Assembly (NCBI GenBank): GCA_017935345.1
Contig: JAGBHU010000046.1
Span: forward strand, 1 to 64,000
Source: Coprococcus sp.
GTDB taxonomy: Bacteria > Bacillota > Clostridia > Lachnospirales > Lachnospiraceae
Direction: 5' to 3'
Length of the DNA stretch: 64,000 nt
Shown: positions 43,954 through 55,029 of the stretch, one piece after another
How the letters are laid out: every line of letters begins with the position of its first letter
Position numbering within the stretch: the first letter of the stretch is position 1
Translations under genes and position numbers: made by a program
The notes under the pieces: generated by a model
Seen by the model: only the letters and a program-made list of their open reading frames with translations
Databases searched by the model: none
Told to the model about the DNA's origin: nothing

Positions 43954-44629
43954 CTATATATCCTCCCTGCTTTTCATCACTTATAATGACACCCTTCTTA
44001 AGCGTAATTACCCTTTTTTTCATTTCATTAACAATTTCCTTGTTATGGGTAACCACAACAACCGTCGTTCCCCGCTTATTGATATCCTCCAAAAGATTCA
44101 TGATATCTATCGAATTCTTTGGGTCCAGATTACCTGTCGGCTCATCGGCAAGAATAATATCAGGATTATTAACCAACGCTCTTGCCATGGCAACTCGCTG
44201 CTGCTCACCACCCGACAACTCTCTTGGATATGATTTATATTTATCCGCAAGGCCTACCAGTGTAAGCATTGCAGGAACCCTTCTTCTTATAAATCTCGCA
44301 GGAGTCTGAATCACTCTCTGTGCAAATGCAACATTTTCATATATCGTTCTGTCCTTCAAAAGACGGAAGTTCTGGAATACAACTCCTATTCTACGTCTTA
44401 CCTTCGGAATCATATTCTTCTTAATGGTACTGTAATCGTATCCGGCAACTCTTATTTTACCTTCTGTCGGATTCAACTCCTTCAGCAGAAGCTTAAACAA
44501 AGTAGTCTTTCCTGAACCACTGCTGCCGACGATAAATACAAATTCACCTTTTTCTATATTCAAATTCACATCCTTCAGTGCTGTCATACCACCAGGATAA
44601 GTCATAGTAACGTTTTCTAACTCTATCAT
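43943..44629 (-). CDS. ftsE: Cell-division ABC ATPase FtsE
   Basis: A 228-residue ABC ATPase. Walker A is [10 protein letters not shown], the signature is [15 protein letters not shown], Walker B is [12 protein letters not shown], and the switch His is in VVVVTHNKE. It powers FtsX. It heads the four-gene operon, behind a strong promoter at 44831-44859 with a ~200-base leader. The start has AAGGGG at slightly long spacing. Confidence 0.97.
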   Translation of the reverse strand: MIELENVTMTYPGGMTALKDVNLNIEKGEFVFIVGSSGSGKTTLFKLLLKELNPTEGKIRVAGYDYSTIKKNMIPKVRRRIGVVFQNFRLLKDRTIYENVAFAQRVIQTPARFIRRRVPAMLTLVGLADKYKSYPRELSGGEQQRVAMARALVNNPDIILADEPTGNLDPKNSIDIMNLLEDINKRGTTVVVVTHNKEIVNEMKKRVITLKKGVIISDEKQGGYIDED

Positions 44630-44830
44630 ACCGTATCATATCCCCTTTATCTTTATGCGCTCCATAATTATACTACAGATGCCGCAGTCTGTATGTGTTT
44701 TGTTTGTGAAATATTTATCAACTCTTTGGTAATTCTGCAAAAAAATACAAACTGCAATTCTATAAACTTCTATCCATATAGACAGGGAAAACTTCTATTT
44801 CCAATTTTTTGCATCAAATCCAGTAACAAA

Positions 44831-44859
44831 ATTGTAACAATTCTGTAATATTGTGTCAA
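44831..44859 (-). promoter_or_regulatory. Promoter of the ftsEX operon
   Basis: Minus-strand TTGACA (44854-44859), 17 bp, TACAAT (44831-44836). The gap 44630-44992 holds this promoter, a ~200-base leader, and a weak CGGCAGCT/AGCTGCCG hairpin (about 44930-44970) that may end the upstream regulator gene; nothing else was seen. Confidence 0.8.
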
Positions 44860-44992
44860 GTCCCATCTGCAAAATTAAGAAATAATTTATTGCTATTCAT
44901 TTGATTGTATGGCTGCATAACTATCGGCAGCTAACAATAGTAACAAAACCATACGCACAGCTGCCGTAGTAACATCGCCTTTATCCCGTATA

Positions 44993-46081
44993 TTAATAAT
45001 CAAGTGACTCCATATACTTCATGTATTTAACAACCATCAGTGCAATCTTAAATGTAATGGCATCTTCAAATACTCTCAAATCAAGTCCCGTACTCTTCTG
45101 AAGCTTGTCCAATCTGTATACAAGCGTATTTCTATGAATGTACAGCTGTCTTGAAGTCTCTGATACATTCAGGCTGTTTTCAAAGAATTTGTTAATGGTT
45201 GTCAGCGTTTCCTCATCAAACTCATCAGGGCTTTTACCATCAAAAATCTCCCTGATAAACATCTTACAAAGCGGAAGTGGAAGCTGATAAATCAAACGTC
45301 CGATTCCAAGATTACTGTAAGCGATAATATTTGTATTTCCATAGAAAATCTTTCCTACATCAAGCGCCATCTTGGCCTCCTTGTAAGAACGTGATACTTC
45401 TTTGATTTCATTTACAATCGTACCAAATGAAACATGAACGGATGACATAGCCTCCGTATTCAGCATATCAACAATAACCTTGGCGATCTTGTTCATATCC
45501 TCATAGGTCTCATTGGACTTAACTTCTTTTACAAGAATAATATTCTTCTCATCTACTGCCGTAATAAAATCCTTTGTCTTGGTAGAAAAAATATTTCTTA
45601 CTGTCTCTAAGGCATTTGTATCCTTCTCGTTCTTTGTCTCAATAATAAATACAATTCTTCTCACATCCGTATCGATATGAAGTTTCTTCGCTCTGTTATA
45701 AATATCAACTAACAACAGATTATCAAGAAGAAGATTCTTAATAAAGTTGTCCTTATCAAATCTCTCCTTGTATGCCACAAGCAAATTCTGTATCTGGAAA
45801 GCCGCTATCTTTCCTACCATATAGGTATCGTCTGTCTCGCCCTTCGCCATAAGAATATGCTCTAACTGATTTTCATCAAATACTTTAAAAAACTGATAAC
45901 CCCTTACCACCTGACTTTCTGCCGGTGAATCAACAAAAGCAAGTACTGCATCCTCGCAATCCTCAATATTCTTTAACGTAGATGCAAGAAGCTTTCCCTC
46001 CGTATCCATTACACATAAATCTGTTCTTGTGATGCTCTTTAATCCATCAATCGTATCCTGAAGTATCTGGTTTGATATCAT
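44993..46081 (-). CDS. PucR/CdaR-type transcriptional regulator
   Basis: A 362-residue protein with an N-terminal sugar-diacid-recognition-like domain (residues 1 to about 130), a GGDEF-like central segment, and the C-terminal PucR HTH (NSLNVSETSRQLYIHRNTLVYRLDKLQ as separate segments near 305-335). CdaR-type proteins regulate carbohydrate-derived acid uptake. AAGGAGTG sits before the ATG at 46081; the GTG three codons earlier lies inside this site. Its neighbour is a sugar ABC ATPase, which suggests a carbohydrate link, but the ligand is unknown. Confidence 0.88.
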   Translation of the reverse strand: MISNQILQDTIDGLKSITRTDLCVMDTEGKLLASTLKNIEDCEDAVLAFVDSPAESQVVRGYQFFKVFDENQLEHILMAKGETDDTYMVGKIAAFQIQNLLVAYKERFDKDNFIKNLLLDNLLLVDIYNRAKKLHIDTDVRRIVFIIETKNEKDTNALETVRNIFSTKTKDFITAVDEKNIILVKEVKSNETYEDMNKIAKVIVDMLNTEAMSSVHVSFGTIVNEIKEVSRSYKEAKMALDVGKIFYGNTNIIAYSNLGIGRLIYQLPLPLCKMFIREIFDGKSPDEFDEETLTTINKFFENSLNVSETSRQLYIHRNTLVYRLDKLQKSTGLDLRVFEDAITFKIALMVVKYMKYMESLDY

Positions 46082-46151
46082 TATTTTCACTCCTTAAGTT
46101 TATACAAAATACACTACTTACCTATTTTAAAGCATAATTGAAAAAAATAAA

Positions 46152-46183
46152 AGGGAAAATGCAGAATTTTCTACATTTTCCCT
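46152..46183 (-). terminator. Terminator of the msmX-like gene
   Basis: AGGGAAAATG / CATTTTCCCT, 10-bp stem extended by AGA/TCT. On the minus strand TTTTATTTTTTT follows. Confidence 0.85.
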
Positions 46184-46206
46184 CTAAACATATTTCAGAA
46201 CATCTC

Positions 46207-47319
46207 TTAGTTCACTAAGATTTCCTCTGTCTCCTTATCGAAGATATGAATCTTGCTTAAGTCAAATGCAAACTGTACCGTATCACCAGGTCTTGCTGTT
46301 GTACGGGCATTAACTCTTGCTGTAATATCAAACTGGTCAATTGTGAAGTATAAGTAAACTTCAGCACCTAACATTTCGTAGATATTAATTCTTGCATCGA
46401 TTACACTCTCAGGTGATGACTCGATGAATAACTGCTCATCATGAATATCCTCAGGACGGATACCAAGTACAACTTCCTTATCAATTGCATCAAGAGCAAT
46501 AAGTCTCTCAGCCTTGCTGTCAGGAACCTTAATGGAGTGTGAACCAAACATAAGTAATACGTCAGAACCGGACTTAACAACCTTACAGTCAATGAAGTTC
46601 ATAGGTGGCATACCCATGAAACCTGCAACGAATAAGTTACATGGCTTATCATATAAGTTCTGTGGTGTATCAACCTGCTGAATAATACCATCCTTCATAA
46701 CTACGATTCTTGTACCAAGTGTCATAGCCTCTGTCTGGTCATGTGTAACATAGATGATTGTTGTCTGAAGTCTCTGATGTAACTTGGAAATCTCAACACG
46801 CATCTGTACACGAAGCTTTGCATCAAGGTTTGAAAGCGGCTCATCCATAAGGAATACCTTTGGCTCACGAACGATTGCACGGCCCATAGCAACTCTCTGT
46901 CTCTGTCCACCTGACAAAGCCTTTGGCTTTCTGTCAAGCAGATGCTCAATATCAAGAATCTTAGCTGCCTCATGAACAGCCTTGTCAATTTTCTCCTTTG
47001 GTACCTTTCTAAGCTTCAGACCAAATGCCATGTTATCATAAACTGACATATGTGGATACAGAGCGTAGTTCTGGAATACCATCGCAATATCTCTGTCCTT
47101 AGGCTCTACATCATTTACAAGTCTGTCGCCTATCCATAACTCACCTGAGCTGATGTCCTCAAGACCTGCAACCATTCTAAGTGTTGTTGACTTACCACAA
47201 CCGGATGGTCCAACGAAGATGATAAACTCCTTGTCTTCAATTTCAAGGTTGAAATCCTTAACAGCATTAAATCCGTTCGGATATACCTTGTAAATGTTCT
47301 TAAGTGATAAACTTGCCAT
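46207..47319 (-). CDS. msmX: Sugar ABC transporter ATPase (MsmX/UgpC type)
   Basis: A 370-residue ABC ATPase. Walker A is GPSGCGKSTTL, the signature LSGGQRQRVAMGRAI, Walker B VFLMDEPLSNLD. The C-terminal TOBE/OB region (about 245-365) is that of MalK/MsmX. Such proteins energise several carbohydrate importers whose permeases and binding proteins are encoded elsewhere. No permease gene is adjacent, fitting a shared ATPase. It is monocistronic, with its own terminator. Confidence 0.93.
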   Translation of the reverse strand: MASLSLKNIYKVYPNGFNAVKDFNLEIEDKEFIIFVGPSGCGKSTTLRMVAGLEDISSGELWIGDRLVNDVEPKDRDIAMVFQNYALYPHMSVYDNMAFGLKLRKVPKEKIDKAVHEAAKILDIEHLLDRKPKALSGGQRQRVAMGRAIVREPKVFLMDEPLSNLDAKLRVQMRVEISKLHQRLQTTIIYVTHDQTEAMTLGTRIVVMKDGIIQQVDTPQNLYDKPCNLFVAGFMGMPPMNFIDCKVVKSGSDVLLMFGSHSIKVPDSKAERLIALDAIDKEVVLGIRPEDIHDEQLFIESSPESVIDARINIYEMLGAEVYLYFTIDQFDITARVNARTTARPGDTVQFAFDLSKIHIFDKETEEILVN

Positions 47320-47506
47320 TTCTTAATTACCTCCGCAATTTATATTCTCTTTTTTGTTCAATCTAAAACATATTGGTATTTTACATCAAATATCCTTTTC
47401 ATTCTATATGATTATTGCCCAAAAAAATTTTTTATCTTTTGTTTGTTTTGTATACGGACTCAAAAAAACTAACAAAATGACGGTTTTCGCATCATTTTAC
47501 AGGCTC

Positions 47507-48361
47507 TTATTGCGTTATTTTTGTGAAACCTTCACCAAAAACGTCAGTAATTTGGCAAATTATCAAAAACGATTTGTCATCAATTTCCCTTATTTTATCC
47601 TTAAGTTCCACTAATTGCCTACTTGACAAAACGGAAATTATCATTACCCGGTCTTTATTTTTATAACCTCCTTTGGCATTTAAAATCGTAACCCCCCGAT
47701 GGATGTTGTTTATAATATAATCTTTTATTTCGCCGCTGCGCTCCGAAATCAGATAAATCATCTTTCCTTGCCTTAATCCCTGTATGATACGGTCCGCTAC
47801 CTTGGTGGAAATAAAAATTACCACGATTGCATATAAAATATTTTCAACACCAAAGACGACAGCACCTGCAAGCACGATTGTAATGTCTATTACTGCCAAT
47901 ATAACAGGCGTGCTGATATCCCTGCGGAATTTTCCCACAATCAATGCCAGCAGGTCTGCCCCTCCTGATGAAGCCTTATACCGAAAAAGAATTCCATAGG
48001 AAATACCATACAGCATACCACCCAGCAGCATATTTACCAAGGTATCATTTGTAAGTATCGGAAATACCGGCAATGTTGCCATGAAAATTGTTGATAAAAT
48101 TGTTGTATAAACAGTACGCTTCATACTTGTACGGTCCAAAACCTTTACACCCGCTATAAACAAAGGAATGTTACAGGCAAGATTTGTTATCCATACCGGC
48201 ACTTTCCCCAAAGACAATGCCTCAATAATAATTCCAAGCCCCGTAATGCCTCCCGAGACAATCTGTTCCTCATTGAAAACCGATTCTACCCCTACAGACA
48301 TAATAAACGCCCCGACAGCAAGCAAAAAATATTCCGTCACAATATCCTTTTTACTTTTCAT
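47507..48361 (-). CDS. YitT family membrane protein
   Basis: A 284-residue protein with five to six membrane helices (about 10-30, 50-70, 75-100, 105-125, 150-190) and a cytoplasmic C-terminal DUF2179 domain (VTILNAKGGYKNKDRVMIISV). The family lacks a settled function. GGGAGG precedes the ATG at 48361; the earlier in-frame ATG is 11 codons upstream and lacks a site. Confidence 0.92.
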   Translation of the reverse strand: MKSKKDIVTEYFLLAVGAFIMSVGVESVFNEEQIVSGGITGLGIIIEALSLGKVPVWITNLACNIPLFIAGVKVLDRTSMKRTVYTTILSTIFMATLPVFPILTNDTLVNMLLGGMLYGISYGILFRYKASSGGADLLALIVGKFRRDISTPVILAVIDITIVLAGAVVFGVENILYAIVVIFISTKVADRIIQGLRQGKMIYLISERSGEIKDYIINNIHRGVTILNAKGGYKNKDRVMIISVLSSRQLVELKDKIREIDDKSFLIICQITDVFGEGFTKITQ

Positions 48362-48489
48362 GCCATCCTCCCAATTCAAAAATGCCACCGACATTCCTGT
48401 CGGAGGCTATATCAGAAAAAACGGACCCGCATCTGATATTCTCTTTGTATATTCTTTCCTGTTTATCGGAAAGTCATACCTAAAAACGA

Positions 48490-48529
48490 AAAACACCCAT
48501 GTAATGTATATACACTACATGGGTGTTTT
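48490..48529 (-). terminator. Terminator of the LytR_C gene
   Basis: A perfect 14-bp stem (AAAACACCCATGTA / TACATGGGTGTTTT) with a 12-nt loop, followed on the minus strand by CGTTTTTAGG. The U-rich tract is partly in the stem. Confidence 0.85.
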
Positions 48530-48544
48530 CAAAAATAATATTTT

Positions 48545-49141
48545 TTATTGTACATCCGATGTTCCGACCACTATCACAATATCATAGTTTTCAAGCGTTA
48601 CGTCATAATCTGCCGCATTCAGGTCACTTATCTTGCCCATGGTTGGTGAATTAAATTTCTCTGCCAGTCCTGAGCCGTCATATGTTCCTGATACGCATAT
48701 CTGTGTGGTTGAATTAACGCCCGTTATATAGTTACCCACTTCCACAGATGTATAACCATCTGCCTCAAGAACACTCTTCCATGTACCTGCAACGCCCTGA
48801 GTACCTGTAGAGTTAATGACAGCTATCTTTGCAGACTTAATATCCGATGATGTTCCTTCAGCATCACCGCTGCCGTCTTCAGATGTATTCGCTTCACTGC
48901 CATCTTCAGAACCTGAACCCCCGCTACCGCCATTTCCATTAAAAGTCGGGTCATCCGGGTCTATTTCTTCTGTAGAAAGCTCTGTAACTTTTTTTGTCTC
49001 CTCTGTTTTCTTTTCATTCTTTTTATTTTTATTTACGGTTTTAATCAACAGAGCAAGCATAATAACAATACATACCGCCAATATAATAACTGCTGCCCTG
49101 AGCATTGTTTCCATAAACAACTTAAACATTTTCTTACCCAT
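48545..49141 (-). CDS. Membrane-anchored LytR_C domain protein
   Basis: A 198-residue protein: an N-terminal membrane helix (about 10-37), a charged and Gly/Ser-rich linker, and a C-terminal LytR_C domain (IAVINSTGTQGVAGTWKSVL...IVIVVG). The domain is found next to LytR-CpsA-Psr wall-teichoic-acid ligases and may bind wall polymers. The ATG at 49141 has GGAGG 9 bp upstream. No LCP ligase gene is adjacent. Confidence 0.85.
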   Translation of the reverse strand: MGKKMFKLFMETMLRAAVIILAVCIVIMLALLIKTVNKNKKNEKKTEETKKVTELSTEEIDPDDPTFNGNGGSGGSGSEDGSEANTSEDGSGDAEGTSSDIKSAKIAVINSTGTQGVAGTWKSVLEADGYTSVEVGNYITGVNSTTQICVSGTYDGSGLAEKFNSPTMGKISDLNAADYDVTLENYDIVIVVGTSDVQ

Positions 49142-49270
49142 CTTATGTGGCCTCCATATCATATAAAAATCATTTTGAGTATACCAAAGGTATTTTTTAT
49201 TTTCAATACATATTTATCATGATATACTTGTTTTCATAAATATATATCAGTTTTTAAGGAGGATTCTATT

Positions 49271-49999
49271 TTGAGCACAGCTATCATAACCGGTGCATCA
49301 AGAGGAATCGGCAGAGAACTTGCACTACATCTTGCCGATTGCTACGACAACATAGCCATAACATCATACAGACATACGGATAAACTGCACGAGGTAGCCG
49401 CTTTGATTGAAAAAAAAGGCTGCAAATGCTATGCCGATTCCGGAGATGCCGGCAATTATGATTTTATAAGTCATTTTATCTCACATACCGCAGAAGCCTT
49501 TGGGGATCATATTGATTTACTGGTAAACAACGCAGGAATATCCTATGTGGGACTGATAACGGATATGACGGACAAGGACTTTGACACCATAATGAAAACA
49601 AATATCTATTCGGTATTTCATACATGCAACCGGGTTGTTCCTTATATGGTACGGCAAAAATCAGGAAAAATCCTAAATATATCTTCTGTCTGGGGAAATA
49701 CAGGAGCGTCCTGTGAGGTTGCCTATTCCGCATCCAAAGGAGCTGTCAATGCATTTACAAAGGCACTTGCCAAAGAGCTTGCCCCAAGCGGAATATGCGT
49801 AAATGCCATCGCATATGGCGCTATTGATACCGAAATGAATCAGCATCTTTCGGCAGAGGACAGACAACTTCTTATCAATGAAATTCCCGCAGGGAAGATG
49901 GCAACTGCAACGGAAGCTGCCATCTTTGCCGCTCATATTTGTCAGGCTTCTTCCTATTTAAACGGACAGATCATCACATTTGACGGTGCATGGCAATAA
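49271..49999 (+). CDS. SDR-family oxidoreductase (FabG-like)
   Basis: A 242-residue short-chain dehydrogenase with the cofactor motif TGASRGIG, NNAGIS, a catalytic Ser in ISSVWG, and YSASK (Tyr-Lys pair). It reduces or oxidises a carbonyl using NAD(P)H; FabG-like 3-oxoacyl-ACP reductase activity is possible, but it is not in a fatty-acid operon. The start is TTG, with AGGAGG upstream. Confidence 0.9.
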   Translation: MSTAIITGASRGIGRELALHLADCYDNIAITSYRHTDKLHEVAALIEKKGCKCYADSGDAGNYDFISHFISHTAEAFGDHIDLLVNNAGISYVGLITDMTDKDFDTIMKTNIYSVFHTCNRVVPYMVRQKSGKILNISSVWGNTGASCEVAYSASKGAVNAFTKALAKELAPSGICVNAIAYGAIDTEMNQHLSAEDRQLLINEIPAGKMATATEAAIFAAHICQASSYLNGQIITFDGAWQ

Positions 50000-50083
50000 C
50001 AAACAAAATATTTTCAGGTAGAAGGCACATGGATTATGTGCTAAATTGTCAAATAAATTATGTGCCAAACTACTAAATATATG

Positions 50084-50112
50084 TTGATAATTTGTTTGTT
50101 TTGCTTTAAAAT
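50084..50112 (+). promoter_or_regulatory. Promoter of the small zinc-ribbon gene
   Basis: TTGATA (50084-50089), 17 bp, TAAAAT (50107-50112), 44 bp before the ATG. Confidence 0.6.
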
Positions 50113-50155
50113 ATAGATACAATATGTTTTAAAAATGTTTATGGGGATAACTTAG

Positions 50156-50410
50156 ATGACACTTAAATTTCTAAACAGCAAAAAAAAGATGGGTAAAGGC
50201 AACTCCGTAACAAAAGGAACTGTAAACCCAAACGGTCATGTAGAGATTGTTTCCAAGAATTTCACCATGACAACAAATCCAAACACAAAAAAAACGAAAT
50301 CCGAAGATGCCTCAACAGTAACCGGTTCTGCTACATGGATATGTTGGGGATGCGGTCACACCAATACGGATGATGTATGCTCGGTATGCGGCAAAAAAAG
50401 AACAAAATAA
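50156..50410 (+). CDS. Small zinc-ribbon protein
   Basis: An 84-residue basic protein. The C-terminal motif CWGCGHTNTDDVCSVC has two CxxC pairs, as in zinc ribbons or RanBP2-type fingers. The N-terminal half is polar and probably disordered. GGGGAT lies before the ATG. A promoter upstream and a terminator directly after support a real single gene. The function is unknown; nucleic-acid or protein binding is possible. Confidence 0.75.
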   Translation: MTLKFLNSKKKMGKGNSVTKGTVNPNGHVEIVSKNFTMTTNPNTKKTKSEDASTVTGSATWICWGCGHTNTDDVCSVCGKKRTK

Positions 50411-50444
50411 AAGGAATAATCAAACATCCTTGATTATTCCTTTT
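50409..50444. terminator. Bidirectional terminator
   Basis: A perfect 15-bp stem (AAAAGGAATAATCAA / TTGATTATTCCTTTT) with a 6-nt loop, between the convergent zinc-ribbon and transporter genes. T-rich on both strands. Confidence 0.9.
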
Positions 50445-50454
50445 ATTTTTATTC

Positions 50455-51441
50455 TTAAAAGCTTAGTCCTGCCAAATTGATAAGCACACCCCACATTATG
50501 CTGACGGCATAAAGCGTTACAAGCACCTTCATATTCTCTTTTAATCGGCCCTTGTTCATTCTAAAGAGCACCATAAGACCTACCCCTGCACTGACAAGAA
50601 GACCTGACATCATTGCTCCCGCATTCAGCACCCCTTCCAGATATAGCTGCGTTATGATAACAGACGCCGCACAATTTGGTATTAATCCTACAAGAGCTGC
50701 TGCCGCCTCACCAAGAACAGGAACACTGGAAAATACATTCTGTATACTCTCCTCACCAATCACACCAATCACGATATTGATGGCAAATGAGATCACAACG
50801 ATAAACAAAGCAATCTTTACCGTATGCTTTATTGAGGATTTTATAATGCCATCCTGACAGTTGCAATGTTCATTTTCACAAACTCCATGTATACTCTTTT
50901 CTCCCGTTTTACCATGATGATGCTTATTGCCTGCATACATATGATTTGATTGCTGTTCCGCAATATGATTCTCATCAGAATGTACATGCTCCTGCATGCG
51001 GTTCACAGAATATTTTGTCTTGCTGCCTATCAGTTTTTTGACACCCTTATTTGCCATATCAACAGCATATCCTGTTACAATCGCTATGATTGCTTTTGTC
51101 AAAAGTATCTTAATGATAACAGTCGTAGGCACGGAATGAGACAAAAATATAGGAAGCATTTCATCAGAGGTAGACATAAAAACCGCCAGCAATACGCCTA
51201 CCGTAATCACTCCGCCACTATACAGATTTGCTGCCGCCAGAGAAAAGCCGCATTGCGGAACAACACCCAGCAAGCCTCCCACAAACGGTCCGTATATGCC
51301 GGAAGACTCCATTGTTTTCATTTGTTTATCCTCTGTCTTACGTTCAAGCCATTCCATCAGGAGATACGTAACCAATAGAAACGGCACAAGCTTGATACAG
51401 TCTAAGAGTGCATCAAGACCGGAATCCATAATTAATTTCAT
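50455..51441 (-). CDS. Putative manganese/heavy-metal transporter
   Basis: A 328-residue protein with about eight membrane helices in two halves. Each half carries a similar proline- and glycine-rich helix (GLLGVVPQCGFSLAAANLY and GLIPNCAASVIITQLYL). A central loop is His-rich (HVHSDENHIAEQQSNHMYAGNKHHHG region), suggesting metal binding. It fits the PF11449-type family annotated as putative manganese transporter or ArsP-like permease. No metalloregulator is adjacent, and no yybP-ykoY-type riboswitch was recognised upstream. Confidence 0.85.
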   Translation of the reverse strand: MKLIMDSGLDALLDCIKLVPFLLVTYLLMEWLERKTEDKQMKTMESSGIYGPFVGGLLGVVPQCGFSLAAANLYSGGVITVGVLLAVFMSTSDEMLPIFLSHSVPTTVIIKILLTKAIIAIVTGYAVDMANKGVKKLIGSKTKYSVNRMQEHVHSDENHIAEQQSNHMYAGNKHHHGKTGEKSIHGVCENEHCNCQDGIIKSSIKHTVKIALFIVVISFAINIVIGVIGEESIQNVFSSVPVLGEAAAALVGLIPNCAASVIITQLYLEGVLNAGAMMSGLLVSAGVGLMVLFRMNKGRLKENMKVLVTLYAVSIMWGVLINLAGLSF

Positions 51442-51632
51442 GCTTTACCTTTTTCCTTTTTCTTATTTAATAATTTGCGAAATAACCCTACAATCAATCC
51501 TACCCCAAATGCAAGTATGCATCCTTTATAAATTTATTAAAACAAATAATATATTATACAAATTCCGAAAAAAATCAACTACAAAATATCCTGCCTATTG
51601 ATTATCCTATTACTTTCTTAATACCCTTCGAC

Positions 51633-52829
51633 TTACTGTCTTACTTTATTTTTTACTAATTTACCGCTTCTTTTGCTGAAATAATACCATTTACCATCTA
51701 TTTTACGCCAGCCTGTTAACATCTTTCCACGTTTTGAGAAATAGTAAACAGCCTTTACACCGTTTCTTTTCAGTGTTTTCTTCCCTACAAATGCTTTATG
51801 GTTTTTTCCGAAATAATACCGGTATCCATTTATTTTCACCCATCCGGTAACTGCCTTTCCGTTTTTCTTAAAATAATAGGTTCCTTTTTTCGAACCGGAT
51901 TTTACGGTATAAAAGCCTTTTCCAGCCTGTCCGTTCTTTTTAAAATAATATAGCTGTCCATTTATCTTTTTCCATCCTGTGGCATAGCTGCCATCCTTTT
52001 TTATATAATAATATCTGCCGTCCTTTACCATCCAATGCGAATTCAAATACCTTACGGTTTTACCCATGGCTCTGTATGATACCTTGCCGTTTTTCTTTTC
52101 AAGTCCAAAATATTTTGCAACTGCTGTTGCATCTGCTTTACCAAGCTTCTTAATCTTTGCATCTGTACTTAAACACCGCATATAGTCACTATAATTATCG
52201 ATAAAACAATGTTCTATTACAACAGACGGAATACCATACATAATCGGTTCTCTGATTAACTGATAATAATCTGCCCTGCTGCCATTTGGATATGTGGTAT
52301 CGTATGCCAAGCGCTTCAGCAAGCCTTGGTTTCGCACCCCTGTAGCTCTGTTTAATTCTTCCAGTATAACTTCACCAAGCCCCTCCTCCAGCTTCGCCAA
52401 TTCAAAGCGGTACTGTCCGGATGATACAATAACACATGCACCGCCTGAATAAGCCATCGCATCACCATCTGCATTACTGTGAAGACTAATCATAATATCC
52501 GCATCATATTCAACAGCCTTTGCCACACGTCCGCTGATATCCCACTCTGTTTCATTGTCCGTTCTTGTCAAAACAGCCTTAACACCCTTATATGTATCAA
52601 GCTCTTTTTTCATCGCCTGAGCAATCTTCAGATTTGTTTCACGTTCTGTCACGACTACCCCGTTATATCTGCCTACCGCACCGGAATCACTCCCGCTATG
52701 CCCTGCATCTATCGCAACTATGATTTCATCTTCCTCTTCTTCCGCTGCATATGCTTTAGCATTCGGGCAGAAGGCAACCATATAAACAAAAGCAAGCATT
52801 CCGATTAAGAGACCATACCATTTTTTCAA
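51633..52829 (-). CDS. N-acetylmuramoyl-L-alanine amidase with cell-wall-binding repeats
   Basis: A 398-residue secreted enzyme. A signal peptide (residues 1 to about 28) precedes the Amidase_3 domain with VAIDAGHSGSDSGAVG (zinc His), a Glu ligand near 64, SLHSNAD (second His) and a catalytic Glu in VIEHCFIDN. It cleaves the bond between muramic acid and the stem peptide. The last ~130 residues hold five or six aromatic repeats of the CW_binding type (WKKINGQLYYFKKNG) that bind the wall or its polymers. It appears to be monocistronic. Confidence 0.95.
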   Translation of the reverse strand: MKKWYGLLIGMLAFVYMVAFCPNAKAYAAEEEEDEIIVAIDAGHSGSDSGAVGRYNGVVVTERETNLKIAQAMKKELDTYKGVKAVLTRTDNETEWDISGRVAKAVEYDADIMISLHSNADGDAMAYSGGACVIVSSGQYRFELAKLEEGLGEVILEELNRATGVRNQGLLKRLAYDTTYPNGSRADYYQLIREPIMYGIPSVVIEHCFIDNYSDYMRCLSTDAKIKKLGKADATAVAKYFGLEKKNGKVSYRAMGKTVRYLNSHWMVKDGRYYYIKKDGSYATGWKKINGQLYYFKKNGQAGKGFYTVKSGSKKGTYYFKKNGKAVTGWVKINGYRYYFGKNHKAFVGKKTLKRNGVKAVYYFSKRGKMLTGWRKIDGKWYYFSKRSGKLVKNKVRQ

Positions 52830-52956
52830 GTATCATCTCCCCCTTTCCAATTATCATAGTTATAACGTAACATATTTGTAACATTCTTTCAATATCATAT
52901 ACTTGCTCCGCAACGCTTCTTTCTTACACAAGAAACAGTATTTCTTAAATACACAA

Positions 52957-52983
52957 AAGGCTCCGGAACCTGTCCGAAGCCTT
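52957..52983 (-). terminator. Terminator of gdhA
   Basis: AAGGCTCCGGA / TCCGAAGCCTT, 11-bp stem with one non-Watson-Crick pair and a 5-nt loop, followed by TTTGTG on the minus strand. Confidence 0.8.
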
Positions 52984-53005
52984 GATTATTTTATATTTAT
53001 TCTGT

Positions 53006-54436
<1,431 letters not shown>

Positions 54437-54440
54437 TTAA

Positions 54441-54476
54441 AAAATCCAAGCAAAAGTCAACTTTCGCTTGGATTTT
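54441..54476 (-). terminator. Terminator of the Lrp-type gene
   Basis: AAAATCCAAGC / GCTTGGATTTT, an 11-bp stem with further pairing inside, followed by TTTAAG on the minus strand. Confidence 0.85.
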
Positions 54477-54498
54477 CTTTGTTTTTTATTATTCAGAC

Positions 54499-55008
54499 TT
54501 AATTTTCCCCGTTTTCAAGTTTGGAAACCCATTCTCCGCTGTCCACACGCCAATATTTACACCGATGCTTCACGCATGTTGAAAACACAATCTGGGTTTT
54601 TGTTTTTCCAAATCGCTGTAAATCTCCCACAAACTTGTCCAGCTCAGCAGTCGTCCTAAAACGAACCTCTATGAGCATAGCATAATCTCCTGTCACACAG
54701 TTACACTCGACAACATTCAATATACTGTCTATATATGGATAAAATTCCTCCTTTTGTTCCGGTGAAACCTCAAGATTTATAAATGCTTTGATATAATGTC
54801 CCATAGCCTCGGGATTTAGCCTTGTCGTAAATCCCTCCAGCACACCTTCTTCAAGCATCTTGTCAATTCTCGCACCCACTGCCGTCGGTGACATGGAAAC
54901 CTCCGCTGCCATATCCTTGAGCGACATTCTGGCATTTTCCTGAAGCATCATTAATATTTTCTCATCAATATCATCCAATCTGTAATATATAAGCTCCCGC
55001 TTTTCCAT
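54499..55008 (-). CDS. Lrp/AsnC family regulator
   Basis: A 169-residue regulator with an N-terminal HTH (DEKILMMLQENARMSLKDMAAEVSMSPTAVGARIDKM) and a C-terminal RAM/ligand domain. Members sense amino acids. It lies upstream of gdhA with a terminator between, so control of amino-acid or nitrogen metabolism is likely but inferred. It starts 21 bp after the small coiled-coil gene. Confidence 0.92.
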   Translation of the reverse strand: MEKRELIYYRLDDIDEKILMMLQENARMSLKDMAAEVSMSPTAVGARIDKMLEEGVLEGFTTRLNPEAMGHYIKAFINLEVSPEQKEEFYPYIDSILNVVECNCVTGDYAMLIEVRFRTTAELDKFVGDLQRFGKTKTQIVFSTCVKHRCKYWRVDSGEWVSKLENGEN

Positions 55009-55029
55009 AATCGTATCTCCTTTTCCAAC

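Noticed and set aside
51445-51540. Small membrane-protein-like frame (CILAFGVGLIVGLFRKLL) upstream of the metal transporter
   Set aside because: No start codon with a ribosome site; an in-frame stop lies just upstream.
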